Assembly (NCBI RefSeq): GCF_029637605.1
Contig: NZ_CP121261.1
Span: forward strand, 3,410,001 to 3,474,000
DNA: 64,000 nucleotides
From: Achromobacter spanius
Lineage (GTDB): Bacteria; Pseudomonadota; Gammaproteobacteria; Burkholderiales; Burkholderiaceae_B
Direction of reading: 5' to 3'
Positions within the stretch are counted from its first letter, which is position 1. Each line of letters begins with the position of its first letter. Of the stretch, positions 26,120 to 36,342 are shown in pieces. The notes below the pieces were generated by a model. It was not told the origin of the DNA, searched no databases, and saw nothing but the letters and a program-made list of their open reading frames with translations. The translations under genes and the position numbers were made by a program.

Positions 26120-27793
26120 CTAGCCACGCGCCGGACCTTGCGCCGTGTAGTAAGGCACGTCGGCGCGCGCAAGCGGCGTGCGGCCGCGAAGGTGGTCGGC
26201 GATTTTCTCGGCCATCATGATGACCGGCGCGTTCAGGTTGCCCGTGACGATGTCCGGCATGATCGACGCATCAACCACGCGCAAGCCCTCCAGCCCGTGC
26301 ACGCGGCCGTAGCCGTCCACCACCGCCATTGGGTCGGACGCCGCGCCCATCTTGTTTGAGCACGATGGGTGGTACGCGGTTTCCGCGTGCGCGCGCACGA
26401 AGGCATCCAGGTCCGCATCGCTGCTGAGAGACGCGCCGGGCGAGATCTCTCGACCGGCGTATTGCGCCAGGGCGGGCTGCGCGAACAACTCGCGAGTGAT
26501 GCGCAGCGCGGCACGAAATTCGCGCCAGTCCTGCGCGTCGGACATGTAGTTGAAGAGGATGCTGGGATGGTCGCGCGGCGAACGCGAACGAATGCGTACG
26601 CGCCCGCGGCTGGGCGATCGCATGGAACCCACGTGCATCTGAAAACCATGCACCTTGATGGGGTTGGACCCGTTGTAGTTGATGGCAATCGGCAGAAAGT
26701 GATATTGCAGATTCGGCCATTTGAAATCGTCATGGCTGCGTATGAAGCCACCCGCTTCAAATTGATTGCTTGCGCCGATGCCCGTGCCCGTGAACAGCCA
26801 CTGCGCGCCGATCGCCGCTTGATTGTGCAGCTTCAGCGACGGGGCCAGCGACACGGGCTGCTTGCATTCGTACTGAACGTATAGCTCAAGATGATCTTGC
26901 AGGTTTTCCCCCACGCCCGGTAGCTCATGCTGCACGGCGATGCCCATGCCACGCAGCATGCCGCCCGCCCCCACGCCCGAACGTTGCAAGATCTGCGGCG
27001 AAGCGATGGCGCCCGCGCACAACAGCACTTCACGCAGCGCGTAGCTGCGATGATGTTGGCCGTGCTGCTCCCAGGCCACGCCTTCGGCGCGCTTGCCGGA
27101 AAACAGGATCACATCGGTCCAGGCGCGTGTGACGATCGTCAGGTTGGCGCGCCCGCGCGCCTGGTCCAGATAGCCGCGCGCGGTGCTGGCACGCCGGCCG
27201 CGCGGCGTCACCGTGCGGTCCATCGGCCCAAAGCCTTCCTGGCGATAGCCGTTCATATCCGGCGTTTGCGCGTATCCCGCCTGCACGCCCGCCGCCACCA
27301 TCGCCGCAAACAGCGGGTTGTTACCGGCCTTGGGGGTGGTGACGCTGACCGGCCCCGCGCCGCCGTGATAGTCGCAAGCGCCCACGTCGCGGCTTTCGGC
27401 TTTCTTGAAGTACGGCAAGCAGGACAGGTAGTCCCAATGCGCCAGGCCATCGATGCGCGCCCAGTGGTCGTAGTCCAGCGCGTTGCCGCGCACGTAGCAC
27501 ATGCCGTTGATCAGCGACGACCCGCCCAGCCCCTTGCCGCGCCCACAATCCAGGCGGCGGCCGTTCAGATGGGGTTCCGGGTCTGTCTTGTAGCCCCAGT
27601 TGTAGCGCCTGCCCTGCAGGGGCATGGCCAGCGCGGCCGGCATCTGCGTTCGGAAATCCAGCCTGTGATCCTGGCCCCCGGCTTCCAACAGCAGCACGGT
27701 CGTGCCTGGGTCCTCGGTCAGTCGCGCGGCCAGCGTGTTGCCCGCCGATCCCGCGCCGATGATGATGTAGTCGTACTCGCGCTTGATGGACAT
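26120..27793 (-). CDS. betA: Choline dehydrogenase (GMC oxidoreductase)
   Basis: FAD enzyme that oxidises choline to betaine aldehyde (and further) at the inner membrane. Rossmann motif [18 protein letters not shown] near residues 8-25, GMC signature 1 around [20 protein letters not shown], signature 2 [17 protein letters not shown], and the active-site His region SCSNKMGA...DPMAVVD with the C-terminal [13 protein letters not shown]. The ATG at 27793 follows a purine-rich GGGGGGAAG ribosome site. The length (557 aa) is normal. Third gene of betI-betB-betA on the minus strand. Confidence 0.92.
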   Translation of the reverse strand: MSIKREYDYIIIGAGSAGNTLAARLTEDPGTTVLLLEAGGQDHRLDFRTQMPAALAMPLQGRRYNWGYKTDPEPHLNGRRLDCGRGKGLGGSSLINGMCYVRGNALDYDHWARIDGLAHWDYLSCLPYFKKAESRDVGACDYHGGAGPVSVTTPKAGNNPLFAAMVAAGVQAGYAQTPDMNGYRQEGFGPMDRTVTPRGRRASTARGYLDQARGRANLTIVTRAWTDVILFSGKRAEGVAWEQHGQHHRSYALREVLLCAGAIASPQILQRSGVGAGGMLRGMGIAVQHELPGVGENLQDHLELYVQYECKQPVSLAPSLKLHNQAAIGAQWLFTGTGIGASNQFEAGGFIRSHDDFKWPNLQYHFLPIAINYNGSNPIKVHGFQMHVGSMRSPSRGRVRIRSRSPRDHPSILFNYMSDAQDWREFRAALRITRELFAQPALAQYAGREISPGASLSSDADLDAFVRAHAETAYHPSCSNKMGAASDPMAVVDGYGRVHGLEGLRVVDASIMPDIVTGNLNAPVIMMAEKIADHLRGRTPLARADVPYYTAQGPARG

Positions 27794-27871
27794 TTTCTTC
27801 CCCCCGAACACGTGCAGAAATCGGGCCGCCCGCCAGCGTGGCGGGCACCCGTCGCCGAATCGTCAGTACGA

Positions 27872-29338
27872 TCAGAACACCGACGCGAAAGGGCCGAGTT
27901 CAACCTGCACGGATTTTGTCTGCGTGTACTGGGCCAGCGCGTCCATGCCGTTTTCGCGGCCAAGGCCAGACTGCTTATAGCCACCCACCGGCATTTGCGC
28001 AGGCGATTCGCCCCAGGTGTTGACCCAGCAAATGCCCGCCTGCAAGCGATGCGCAACGCGATGCGCGGCGGCCAGATCGCGGCTGACCACGCCCGCCGCC
28101 AGACCGTAGCGGCTGTCATTGGCGCGCTGCACGACTTCGTCTTCGGTGTCGAACGCCAGGATGCTCATGACGGGGCCGAAGATTTCCTCTTGCACGATTT
28201 CCATACGGTCTTCGCAATCCGAAAACACAGTGGGCGCCACGTAAGCTCCCTTCGCCAAGGCGCCTTCCATCAAGCGCACGCCGCCAGCCAGCAGCTTGGC
28301 GCCCTCGCGCTTGCCGATTTCAATCCAGCTCAGCACGTGGTCCATGTGCGCCGCGCTGACCAGCGGGCCGAAGTTCGTGCGGGGATCGAAAGGATCGCCG
28401 ATGCGGATGCGGGCCACCCGTTCGAGCACGGCGGCTTCGAACGCCGCCTTGTGCGATCGGTGCACGAACACGCGCGTGCCATTGGTGCATACCTGGCCCG
28501 AGCTGAAGAAGTTGGCCATGACCGCGATGTCGGCGGCGCGCTCAAGGCAGGCGTCGGGCAGCACGATCAGCGCGGACTTGCCGCCGAGTTCCAGCGTGAC
28601 GCTCTTGAGTGTTGCCGCTGCCACGCCCATGACTTGCTTGCCGGTGTCCACCCCGCCCGTGAACGACACTTTCGCCACGCCGGGGTGGCCGGTCAGCCAG
28701 TCGCCGATTTCACGGCCGCTGCCCAGCACCACGTTGAATACGCCGTTGGGCACGCCCGCCTGCGTGTAGATCTCGGCCAGCCGCAAGGCCGTCAACGGCG
28801 TGATCTCGGCGGGCTTGAACACCATGGCGTTGCCCGTGGCCAAGGCCGCGGCGGACTTCCACATGGCAATCTGGATGGGATAGTTCCACGCGCCTATTCC
28901 TGCGATCACGCCCAGCGGTTCACGGCGCGTGTAGAAGAAGCTGGATTCGCGCAGAGGCACCTGAATGCCCTCCACCGCCGCCGCCAGCCCCGCGTAATAC
29001 TCGATGACGTCCACGCCGGTGGCAATGTCGACAGTACGGGTTTCGGACAGCGGTTTGCCCGTATCCAGCGTTTCAAGCTCGGCCAATTCGTCGTTGCGTT
29101 CGCGCAGCATCTGCGCCGCCTTCAGCAGCACGCGCCCGCGCTCGGCAGGGGTGCGCGCCGCCCATGCCTTCTGCCCTTCCTGCGCGCTGGCCACCGCGCG
29201 GTCTATGTCCTGCCGCGCGGCCACCTGCACTTCCGCCAGCACCGCGCCGTTGGCGGGGTTAACCGTGGTGATGGTCTTGCTGCTGATGGCGTTGGTGCGC
29301 CGGCCGTGGATGTAGAGTTGCTGGATGGGCAAGGGCAT
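27872..29338 (-). CDS. betB: Betaine-aldehyde dehydrogenase
   Basis: NAD(P)-dependent ALDH that converts betaine aldehyde to glycine betaine. The catalytic Glu lies in [13 protein letters not shown] and the catalytic Cys in [16 protein letters not shown]; the cofactor loop [20 protein letters not shown] and the C-terminal [15 protein letters not shown] are typical of BetB. ATG 29338 ([11 protein letters not shown]) fits the family start and has AGGA upstream; TTG 29359 is an alternative adding seven residues. It directly follows betI and precedes betA by 78 bp. Confidence 0.94.
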   Translation of the reverse strand: MPLPIQQLYIHGRRTNAISSKTITTVNPANGAVLAEVQVAARQDIDRAVASAQEGQKAWAARTPAERGRVLLKAAQMLRERNDELAELETLDTGKPLSETRTVDIATGVDVIEYYAGLAAAVEGIQVPLRESSFFYTRREPLGVIAGIGAWNYPIQIAMWKSAAALATGNAMVFKPAEITPLTALRLAEIYTQAGVPNGVFNVVLGSGREIGDWLTGHPGVAKVSFTGGVDTGKQVMGVAAATLKSVTLELGGKSALIVLPDACLERAADIAVMANFFSSGQVCTNGTRVFVHRSHKAAFEAAVLERVARIRIGDPFDPRTNFGPLVSAAHMDHVLSWIEIGKREGAKLLAGGVRLMEGALAKGAYVAPTVFSDCEDRMEIVQEEIFGPVMSILAFDTEDEVVQRANDSRYGLAAGVVSRDLAAAHRVAHRLQAGICWVNTWGESPAQMPVGGYKQSGLGRENGMDALAQYTQTKSVQVELGPFASVF

Positions 29339-29355
29339 GGGAATCTGTCCTGTTG

Positions 29356-29979
29356 TCAAAGTAAGGGCGGGCCCAAAGCCGGCTCGCCCTTGAATTGGCT
29401 GCGGTCAAGCAGCAGGTCCACATAGTCGTAAGCAATGTCGCGCGCCTTGTCGCTGGCAAAGTCCGCGCCCTGCAGGCTGCCACGCAGCCACAGGCCGTCG
29501 ATCAGGGCGGCAAGGCCGCGCGCGGCGTCTCGCGCTTGCGCCAGCGGCAACACGCGCAGGAATTGGCAGCACAAGTTGGAATACAGGCGGCGGTCGTTGG
29601 CGCGTTGCAGCCTGCGCAGGCGGGGCTGGTGCATGCTGGCGGCCCAAAAGGTGAGCCAAGCGCGCATGGCGCTGCGTGATACCTGGGTGGGCACGAAGTT
29701 GCCGTCAATGATGGCGCGCAGTTGCGCGCGGGGCGTGGCCTTGGCACCCTGCCGCGCACGCGACACCGAGTCGCGAAGGTTGCGCAGCAATTCCCGCATG
29801 GTGGCTTCCAGCAGGCCGTCCTTGTCGCCGAAGTAATGGCTGATGATGCCGGTGGACAACTTGGCGGCGCGGGCGATATGGGCGATGGAGCTTTCCGCCA
29901 AGCCGACCTGGTCGATGGATTCAAGCGTGGCTTGGATGAGTTGATTGCAGCGGATGGGCTGCATTCCGACTTTTGGCAT
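29356..29979 (-). CDS. betI: TetR-family regulator BetI (choline-responsive repressor)
   Basis: Repressor of the choline-to-betaine genes, relieved by choline. 207 aa: [27 protein letters not shown] at residues 30-53, then the BetI ligand domain with [20 protein letters not shown] and the terminal [12 protein letters not shown]. The opening [20 protein letters not shown] is characteristic of BetI. It stands first in betI-betB-betA and diverges from the BCCT transporter; the intergenic palindrome at 30089-30114 is the probable operator. Confidence 0.93.
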   Translation of the reverse strand: MPKVGMQPIRCNQLIQATLESIDQVGLAESSIAHIARAAKLSTGIISHYFGDKDGLLEATMRELLRNLRDSVSRARQGAKATPRAQLRAIIDGNFVPTQVSRSAMRAWLTFWAASMHQPRLRRLQRANDRRLYSNLCCQFLRVLPLAQARDAARGLAALIDGLWLRGSLQGADFASDKARDIAYDYVDLLLDRSQFKGEPALGPPLL

Positions 29980-30088
29980 GGTGCGCGCGGTTCCTGGGCT
30001 GGCGAGGGCGGGAGCGAAAGGGGCGGGGACGACTGGGACGACTTCGGCGCAACCCTGGACTGCCCGGCCGGGTGCGGTCGAGTCTAAT

Positions 30089-30114
30089 TTATATTAATTG
30101 ATCATTCAATATAA
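30089..30114. promoter_or_regulatory. Probable BetI operator
   Basis: A 26-bp imperfect palindrome with perfect 7-bp ends TTATATT/AATATAA around a central TGATCA. It lies in the divergent betI/BCCT promoter region and is the most AT-rich stretch there. TetR-family proteins bind palindromes of this size; assignment to BetI comes from position. Confidence 0.65.
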
Positions 30115-30219
30115 AAACAGTAAGGTCCCGCAGACACCACCACGCAGTATCGGAAGCAGCAATATCAGAAGCAGCACATCGGAAGCACCACGGCAGTATC
30201 ACCACACGGGGAGACAGCG

Positions 30220-31806
30220 GTGCAGCAAGATCAAAAAACCACGGCGCTGGCATCGGGGGCCGCGCCGCCCAGGCGCGGCTGGCTTGCGCACACCAACCCC
30301 ATCGTTTTCCTCTGCGCGTCCGGCGCCGTGCTGCTTATCGGCGCCCTGCTCATCGTGCGGCCCGGCGCGTCGCAAGCCTGGCTTGAAGCCGCCCAGTTAT
30401 TGGTGGCGGCGCATTTCGGCTGGTACTACATGCTGGCCATGGCCGTCAGCGTGGGCTTTGCGTTATGGCTGGCACTATCGCGACACGGCGCGCTACGCCT
30501 GGGCGATGACGACGAGTCACCGGAATTCAGCTATCTGTCCTGGGTATCCATGCTGTTCTCATCCGGCATCGGCATTGCGCTGGTGTATTACGGCGTCTAC
30601 GAGCCGCTGGACCATTTCCTGATGCCGCCCACCGGCGCGGGCGGTACCCAGGAAGCCGCGCGCAACGCACTGACCCTGACCTTCCTGCACTGGGGCATCC
30701 ACGGCTGGACGCTCTACGCCCTGACCGCCACCGCGCTGGCCTATTTCGCGTACCGCCACAAGCAGCCTCTGGCGCTGCGCTCGCCCTTGCAGGGGCTATC
30801 CGGCAAGCAGTTGCCCAAAGGCGTGGGCCACGCGGTCGACGGTTTTGGCGTGCTGGCCACCATCGTGTCCATGGTCACCAACCTGGGGCTGGGCGCCTTG
30901 CTGCTGCATGCGGGGCTGACGTACCTGTGGGGCGTGCCGAACACCGCCGCCGTCCAGGTGCCTATCGTGATCATCATGATGGTGGTCGCCACGGGCGCGG
31001 CGGCGCTGGGCATCAAGCGCGGCATCGCCATCCTGTCCAACGTCAATACCGGCCTGATGTGCCTGTTGCTGCTGTTCGTTTTCTTGGCCGGCCCGACCCG
31101 CCTGCTGCTGGACGGCCTGGTGCAGAACCTGGGCGATTACCTGAACGCGTTCCTGGGCAAAAGCTTTGACCTCTACCTGTACGACCGCAAGGCCGTGCGC
31201 TGGACCAGTGCCTGGACCATCTTCTATTGGGCATGGTGGATCGGTTGGGCACCGTTCGTTGGCATGTTCATCGCCCGCATTTCGCGTGGCCGCCAGATCC
31301 GCGAATTGATCTTCGGCGTGATGCTGGTGCCGCTGGGTTTCACGCTGGCCTGGCTGTCCATCTTTGGCAATACCGCCATCAACCTGGTGCTGAACGACGG
31401 TGCGGTCAGCCTGGGCCGGATGGCAATGGCCGATCCGCCGATGGCGTTCTACACGTTGATGGAATACCTGCCGATGACCCAGTTTGTGGCCGGCGTGGGC
31501 GTGGTGATGTCATTCATGCTGTTCCTGACGCCGGTCGATTCAGGCACGCTGATGATCGCCAACCTGTCGGCCCGCAACGCGGACGCCGGCCACGACGCGC
31601 CCATCTGGTTGCGCGTCTTCTGGGCGGCGCTGACGACAATGCTGGGGGTGGGCCTGCTGCTGGCAGGCAATTTCAATGCAATGCAGACGGCGGTGGTGCT
31701 GTGCGGCCTGCCCTTTTCCGTGATCTTGCTGTGCTACATGGTCAGCTTGTACAAGGCGCTGGTCCGAGACAACCCCGAACCCAGCAGCCTGCCCGCCACG
31801 CGCTGA
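30220..31806 (+). CDS. BCCT-family choline/betaine transporter
   Basis: Na+- or H+-coupled uptake of quaternary amines, 528 aa with 12 predicted spans. The family tryptophan motif is in WTIFYWAWWIGWAPFVGMFIARISRGR. The GTG start at 30220 has GGGGAG about 8 bp upstream. The C-terminal tail is short (ends about 30 residues after the last span), unlike osmosensing BetT proteins with long tails, so it may serve choline as nutrient rather than as osmolyte. Divergent from betI; its stop is 3 bp from the convergent lolB stop. Confidence 0.92.
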   Translation: MQQDQKTTALASGAAPPRRGWLAHTNPIVFLCASGAVLLIGALLIVRPGASQAWLEAAQLLVAAHFGWYYMLAMAVSVGFALWLALSRHGALRLGDDDESPEFSYLSWVSMLFSSGIGIALVYYGVYEPLDHFLMPPTGAGGTQEAARNALTLTFLHWGIHGWTLYALTATALAYFAYRHKQPLALRSPLQGLSGKQLPKGVGHAVDGFGVLATIVSMVTNLGLGALLLHAGLTYLWGVPNTAAVQVPIVIIMMVVATGAAALGIKRGIAILSNVNTGLMCLLLLFVFLAGPTRLLLDGLVQNLGDYLNAFLGKSFDLYLYDRKAVRWTSAWTIFYWAWWIGWAPFVGMFIARISRGRQIRELIFGVMLVPLGFTLAWLSIFGNTAINLVLNDGAVSLGRMAMADPPMAFYTLMEYLPMTQFVAGVGVVMSFMLFLTPVDSGTLMIANLSARNADAGHDAPIWLRVFWAALTTMLGVGLLLAGNFNAMQTAVVLCGLPFSVILLCYMVSLYKALVRDNPEPSSLPATR

Positions 31807-31809
31807 TGC

Positions 31810-32409
31810 TCAGGGTTGGTTGACCACCAGCCGCACCATGATGCGGCGGCCCGGCTCTTGGCGCTGCAGCACCAGCATCCGCGGGCCCAGGTTGTCATAG
31901 CGCGACAGGTTGGCCCGCCAGCCGCCTTGCTCGAACGACGTGGGCCGGCCGAGTTCGTCACGGGCGACGTCAGACGCTTCCGGATCGGCCGGCAGCCTGC
32001 CGCGCAGCCAATCACGCAGGCCCGACACCGGCATGCTGCTGCCCAGCGCTTCTTCAGCCAGGGCGTCGGGGTTGTCGGCCTGCAGGCGGGTGCCGTCGGC
32101 CTTGGTCAGGCTGGCCGCGCCGGGGCGCCCTTCCACGCGCGCTTCGGTTGAGCCCAGCGGATTGGTCAGGTCCAGCACATAGCGCTGGCCGTCGTCGGAC
32201 CAGGAAAAACCGCCCTGCACGGCATTCTGCTTGCCGCCTTCCTCGTTGACCGTAATGGCAAAGCGGCCGATGCGTGAAAATGCGTCGGCGCTGGCGCCTT
32301 CAATGGGTTTGGGCGTGGTGGTGCAGGCGGCAAGCGCCACGGCCAGCATCGTCAGCAGCGCCAGGCGCAGCCAGCCAGAAAAGCCGGCCAGGCTGCGCAT
32401 CGCAAACAT
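31810..32409 (-). CDS. lolB: Outer-membrane lipoprotein LolB
   Basis: Accepts lipoproteins from periplasmic LolA and inserts them into the outer membrane. 199 aa with a lipoprotein signal ending LAAC, lipidated Cys at residue 29. The mature part has the LolB incomplete barrel: SRIGRFAITVNEEGGKQNAVQGGFSW, VLDLTNPLGSTEARVEG, WLRGRLPADPEA. ATG 32409 is 2 bp from the stop of the upstream TPR gene. In Bordetella-type genomes ispE follows; here it is about 5.7 kb away beyond the bet cluster. Confidence 0.93.
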   Translation of the reverse strand: MFAMRSLAGFSGWLRLALLTMLAVALAACTTTPKPIEGASADAFSRIGRFAITVNEEGGKQNAVQGGFSWSDDGQRYVLDLTNPLGSTEARVEGRPGAASLTKADGTRLQADNPDALAEEALGSSMPVSGLRDWLRGRLPADPEASDVARDELGRPTSFEQGGWRANLSRYDNLGPRMLVLQRQEPGRRIMVRLVVNQP

Positions 32410-32411
32410 CG

Positions 32412-34214
32412 TCACAGGTTGACTCCCAAGCGCTTGACCACATCCTGCACGGTCTTGTTCTTGGGATCTTTCATCAGCGCGGCGCGCAGCAGTTCCATGG
32501 CCTGATCGCGCTTGCCCTGGCTCCACAGCACTTCGGCCAGGTGAGCGGCGATGTCGGCTTCAGGGCGCACGCTGTAGGCGCGGCGCAAGTATTCCGCCGC
32601 GGACTCGGATTCGCCCATGCGGTACTTGACCCAGCCCATGCTGTCCAGAATGAATGGGTCATTGGGCGACAGTTCCAGCGCCTGGGTGATCAGGTCCAGC
32701 GCTTCGGGCAGGCGCTTGTTGTGGTCCGCCAGCGTGTAGCCCAGCGCGTTGTAGGCGTGCGCGTGGTCCGGGTCCAGCGCAATGACCTGGCGCAGCATGC
32801 GTTCCAGATCATCCAGCCGGTTCTGGCGTTCGTACAGCATTGCCAGTTCGTACTTGATTTCAACGGTGTCGGGCAGGGCTTCGTCGGCGGCTTCCAGCGT
32901 GCTGATCGCCTGGGGTACGCGATCGGCGTCGCGCAGGATCTGCGCCTTCGTCAACACGCCCAGCGTGCGTTCCTCTTCGTCTTGCGGGCCGGCCGCGTCA
33001 ATCATGACCAGCGCGTCGTCGACGCGACCACTCTTGGCGCGCAGCGCCGCCTGGCGCATGCGCACGGAATAGCGCAGCGTAGGGTCGTCGATGCGGCCCA
33101 ATTCATTGATGGCTTCGTCGTAGTTGCCCTGGTCTTCGGCAATGCGCGACAGCAGCACGTGCGCGTCGGCGGCGGCCGCGCCGGCGTCGGTGGCGCCCGG
33201 CACCGTGGCGCGCTGGCGCTGGTGCTGCACTTCCAGATACTGCTGAAGCAGGTTCTTGGCTTGCGGCAGTTGGCCGGCCTTGTAAGCCAGTTGCGCCTGC
33301 ATGAAGAGCAGATCGAAGTCTTCCGGCGACCGGCGCGACATGGCTTGCAATTCAGCCAGCGCCCCGCTGTAGTCGCCGCTGTCGGCCAACTGGCCCGCCA
33401 GCATCAGGCGAACCTTGCGGGCGCCGGGATTGCGGTTGATATAGGTGCGGGCCTCGGCCTGCGCGCGTTGCGGATCCACCTTGAACCCGTATTCCAGCAC
33501 GCGCTGGGCGGCAGGTTCGGATTTGGGATCGGCAGCCAGCGCCGCGCGGGATTCTTGCGCGGCGCGTTCGTAGTCGCCCGCGGCGGACGCCACGTCGGCC
33601 AAGGCCAGATGGGCAGCGGGCAGCTTGCGCACGCTGTCGCTCAGGGATTCGTCAAGAATGCGCAGCGCCAGGCGGCGGTCGTTCAGGCGGCTGAGCACGG
33701 CCAGCGCCTGACCGATGGCGGCCGGTTTGTCGCGCGAGGCGTCGATGCGGTTGCGCAGCGCCTGCGCCAGGCCCTTGGTCTGCCCATTGGCGGCGGCAAG
33801 CGCCAGTTCGGTGGAACTGGCTTCGACATCGTTGGGAGACAGGCGCGCCCAGACCCGGGCCGCTTCCAGCGCGCCGGGCAGGTTGCCGCCCGCCAACTGG
33901 AATTCCAGCCCGCGCCGGGCCAGGCGGGGGTCGCCTGTGTCGCGGGCCAGCCCCACCATGGTGGTCGCCGCCGTGCCGTACATGCCACGCTGGGCGGCGA
34001 TTTCTGACGCGAGGACGCGATAGAAGATGTCGCCGGTCAGCGAAACATAGGGCAGTTGGCCCGGCCGCAGACGGATCACTTCGGTTTCAGGCTGACGGTT
34101 CTGCGGGGCCATGCGTGGCCCGGTTGCATCTCGCGTCCGGCTGTCGGCCGCCTGGGCCGGCAGCGAAAAACCTGTTGCCAGCGCAAGCGCCAACACGGCG
34201 ATCCCGATATTCAT
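32412..34214 (-). CDS. Tetratricopeptide-repeat protein, exported
   Basis: 600-aa periplasmic or outer-membrane-associated protein with a signal peptide (NIGIAVLALALATGFSLPAQA) and about 10-12 TPR-like helical pairs, clearest in the last 180 residues (AYNALGYTLADHNKRLPEAL, DPFILDSMGWVKYRMGESES, RAYSVRPEADIAAHLAEVLW). The start is set at ATG 34214; GTG 34235 would add seven residues and still leave a signal peptide. The frame continues into mutM on the other strand, which is not coding. Its place before lolB is conserved in betaproteobacteria and suggests a role in envelope assembly, but the function is not established. Confidence 0.85.
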   Translation of the reverse strand: MNIGIAVLALALATGFSLPAQAADSRTRDATGPRMAPQNRQPETEVIRLRPGQLPYVSLTGDIFYRVLASEIAAQRGMYGTAATTMVGLARDTGDPRLARRGLEFQLAGGNLPGALEAARVWARLSPNDVEASSTELALAAANGQTKGLAQALRNRIDASRDKPAAIGQALAVLSRLNDRRLALRILDESLSDSVRKLPAAHLALADVASAAGDYERAAQESRAALAADPKSEPAAQRVLEYGFKVDPQRAQAEARTYINRNPGARKVRLMLAGQLADSGDYSGALAELQAMSRRSPEDFDLLFMQAQLAYKAGQLPQAKNLLQQYLEVQHQRQRATVPGATDAGAAAADAHVLLSRIAEDQGNYDEAINELGRIDDPTLRYSVRMRQAALRAKSGRVDDALVMIDAAGPQDEEERTLGVLTKAQILRDADRVPQAISTLEAADEALPDTVEIKYELAMLYERQNRLDDLERMLRQVIALDPDHAHAYNALGYTLADHNKRLPEALDLITQALELSPNDPFILDSMGWVKYRMGESESAAEYLRRAYSVRPEADIAAHLAEVLWSQGKRDQAMELLRAALMKDPKNKTVQDVVKRLGVNL

Positions 34215-34296
34215 TTGTTTAAAAGACGACTTCACGCGGCCCGTCCGGTTGATGGCACAATCTTCGTACACGCAATTGATGATCTTACACTGGCTC

Positions 34297-35124
34297 ATGC
34301 CGGAACTGCCTGAAGTCGAAACTACGCGCCGAGGAATCGACGCCGTCATCACCGGCCGGACGCTCAAGCGCCTGGTCATCCACGAACCCCGCATGCGCTG
34401 GCCGATTCCCTTGGACCTGCCGGCGCTGATCGGTGGCCGCGCCGTCCTGGAATGCGCCCGCCGAGGCAAGTATCTGCTGCTGAGGTTCGAGCACGGCACG
34501 CAAATTGTGCATCTAGGTATGTCGGGCTCGTTGCGCAGCGTGGCGCCGGGTGAATTCCTGCGCAAGCACGATCATGTCGAATGGATTTTCGACGACGCCG
34601 TCCTGCGCCTGCATGACCCCAGGCGCTTCGGGGCAGTGCTGTGGCACGCCGATGCCGATGGCCCCATCGATGCTCACCCCTTGCTGGCCAAGCTGGGCAT
34701 CGAACCCTTCGACCCACGCTTTGACGGAGCCTGGCTGCATCGCCACTTCAAGAACCACGGCGCCGCCATCAAGCAGGTATTGCTGGCGGGCATGGCGGTG
34801 GTGGGAGTGGGCAATATCTACGCATCCGAAAGCCTGTTCCGCGCGCGCATCAACCCCAAGACCCCCGCCAACAAGCTGTCGCTGGCGCGCTGCGAACGGC
34901 TGGCCGACATGGTGCGCGCCACCCTGGCCGACGCGCTGACTTCCGGCGGCAGCACGCTGCGGGACTACGTGGGCGCCACGGGCGAACCCGGGTCGTACTT
35001 CGAGATTCATGCCGCCGTCTATGAACGCGAAGGCCTGCCATGCCGGGTCTGCGAAACGCCCATCCGGCGCTTTGTCCAAGGGCAGCGCGCCACGTATTAC
35101 TGCCCGAAGTGCCAGCGGAACTAG
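34297..35124 (+). CDS. mutM: Formamidopyrimidine-DNA glycosylase
   Basis: Excises 8-oxoguanine and formamidopyrimidines and cleaves the abasic site. The mature N-terminus starts at P2-E3 (PELPEVET), the catalytic pair; K58 lies in RRGKYLLL; the helix-two-turn-helix NIYASESLFRARINP is intact; and the zinc finger has C249, C252, C269 and C272. 275 aa. ATG 34297 is required because P2 is the catalytic nucleophile. Divergent from the TPR gene. Confidence 0.97.
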   Translation: MPELPEVETTRRGIDAVITGRTLKRLVIHEPRMRWPIPLDLPALIGGRAVLECARRGKYLLLRFEHGTQIVHLGMSGSLRSVAPGEFLRKHDHVEWIFDDAVLRLHDPRRFGAVLWHADADGPIDAHPLLAKLGIEPFDPRFDGAWLHRHFKNHGAAIKQVLLAGMAVVGVGNIYASESLFRARINPKTPANKLSLARCERLADMVRATLADALTSGGSTLRDYVGATGEPGSYFEIHAAVYEREGLPCRVCETPIRRFVQGQRATYYCPKCQRN

Positions 35125-35191
35125 GCGCAACACCCTGAAATTACTGGGGAAATCCCTGCAAAAGCGGCACAATTTGTTTATAGCGAACGTA

Positions 35192-35220
35192 TTGCACAAA
35201 CACTAACGCCAAGCTATATT
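35192..35220 (+). promoter_or_regulatory. Sigma-70-type promoter of the MBL/FAD-monooxygenase operon
   Basis: TTGCAC (35192-35197) and TATATT (35215-35220) are separated by exactly 17 bp, 42 bp before the MBL start codon. This is a near-consensus promoter in a locally AT-rich stretch. Confidence 0.75.
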
Positions 35221-35261
35221 CCTTCCACACACCTATTCCTATAACAGTGGAAGGAGCCTCC

Positions 35262-36215
35262 ATGAGCAAGCAATTCGCCTCGCACGCCGATATGGACGAC
35301 AAGGTCGTCTCGTTCGAAAAACTGTCCGACAACGCCTATGCCTACACGGCCGAGGGCGATCCCAACACGGGCGTGATCATCGGCGACGAGGCCGTCATGG
35401 TGATCGACACCCAAGCCACGCCGGTCATGGCACAAGACGTCATCCGCCGCATCCGCGAAGTGACGGACAAGCCCATCAAGTACATCCTGCTGTCGCACTA
35501 CCACGCCGTACGCGTGTTTGGCGCCTCGGCCTACAACGCCCAGGAAATCCTGGCCAGCCGCGACACCTACGACCTGATCGTCGAACGCGGCGAGCAGGAC
35601 AAGGCCAGCGAAATCGGCCGTTTCCCGCGCCTGTTCCGCAACGCCGAATCGATTCCGCCGGGCCTGGTCTGGCCGACGATGACGTTCAAGGGCGAAATGA
35701 CCGTCAACCTGGGCAACCTGGAAGTCAAGCTGCTGCAAGTGGGCCGTGGCCACACCAAGGGCGACACCATCGCCTGGCTGCCCGAGCAGAAAATCCTGTT
35801 CGCGGGCGACCTGGTCGAATACCAGTCCACCCCGTACTGCGGCGACGCGTACTTCCGCGACTGGCCCAGCACGCTGGACGCGCTGTCGGGCTTTGAAGCC
35901 GAAAAGATGGTGCCCGGACGTGGCCCGGCATTGAAAGACGCCACCGAAGTGCGCCAAGGCCTGGCGGGCACGCGCGCTTTCCTGACCGATCTGTACGGCG
36001 CCGTGAACCGCGGCGTGGCCGAAGGCAAGGACCTGAAGACGATCTACCGCGAGGTCTACGACTTCATGAAGCCGCGCTACAGCGACTGGGTCATCTTCGA
36101 CCACTGCATGCCGTTTGACGTGTCGCGCGCCTTCGACGAGGCCTCGGGCCACACGCACCCGCGCATCTGGACCGACAAGCGCGATCTGGAAATGTGGGCG
36201 CAGCTGGAAGGCTGA
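35262..36215 (+). CDS. MBL-fold metallo-hydrolase-like protein
   Basis: Metallo-beta-lactamase-fold protein of 317 aa. The first metal motif reads LSHYHAVRVFGASAYNAQE: the first two His are present but the usual DH of HxHxDH is replaced by VR. The later GRGHTKGDTIAWLP and FAGDLVEYQ still provide a His and an Asp. The start ATG 35262 has GGAAGGAG 5-12 bp upstream; GTG 35247 overlaps that site and is rejected. First gene of an operon with an FAD monooxygenase and a DUF2783 protein, so it probably acts on that pathway's substrate or product; the reaction is not known. Confidence 0.8.
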   Translation: MSKQFASHADMDDKVVSFEKLSDNAYAYTAEGDPNTGVIIGDEAVMVIDTQATPVMAQDVIRRIREVTDKPIKYILLSHYHAVRVFGASAYNAQEILASRDTYDLIVERGEQDKASEIGRFPRLFRNAESIPPGLVWPTMTFKGEMTVNLGNLEVKLLQVGRGHTKGDTIAWLPEQKILFAGDLVEYQSTPYCGDAYFRDWPSTLDALSGFEAEKMVPGRGPALKDATEVRQGLAGTRAFLTDLYGAVNRGVAEGKDLKTIYREVYDFMKPRYSDWVIFDHCMPFDVSRAFDEASGHTHPRIWTDKRDLEMWAQLEG

Positions 36216-36342
36216 TCCCGCTGGGCCGCTGGGGCTACTGCCCCGCGGCCCTGTGACTGAAATTGCAAGAACCGAACCGCGCGTCGCCAGACGGCGCGCG
36301 GCTTCGCACATAAAAACAAAATGACCCACACAGGAGACAGCC

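Noticed and set aside
26927-29425. An 832-residue open frame on the plus strand across betA and betB
   Set aside because: It is fully antisense to two clear enzymes, is rich in Arg/Ala/His as expected for the mirror frame of GC-rich genes, and has no family features.
34215-34565. N-terminal extension of the TPR protein by 117 residues
   Set aside because: It would overlap antisense mutM, is Arg/Ser-rich, and would bury the signal peptide at residues 118-140.
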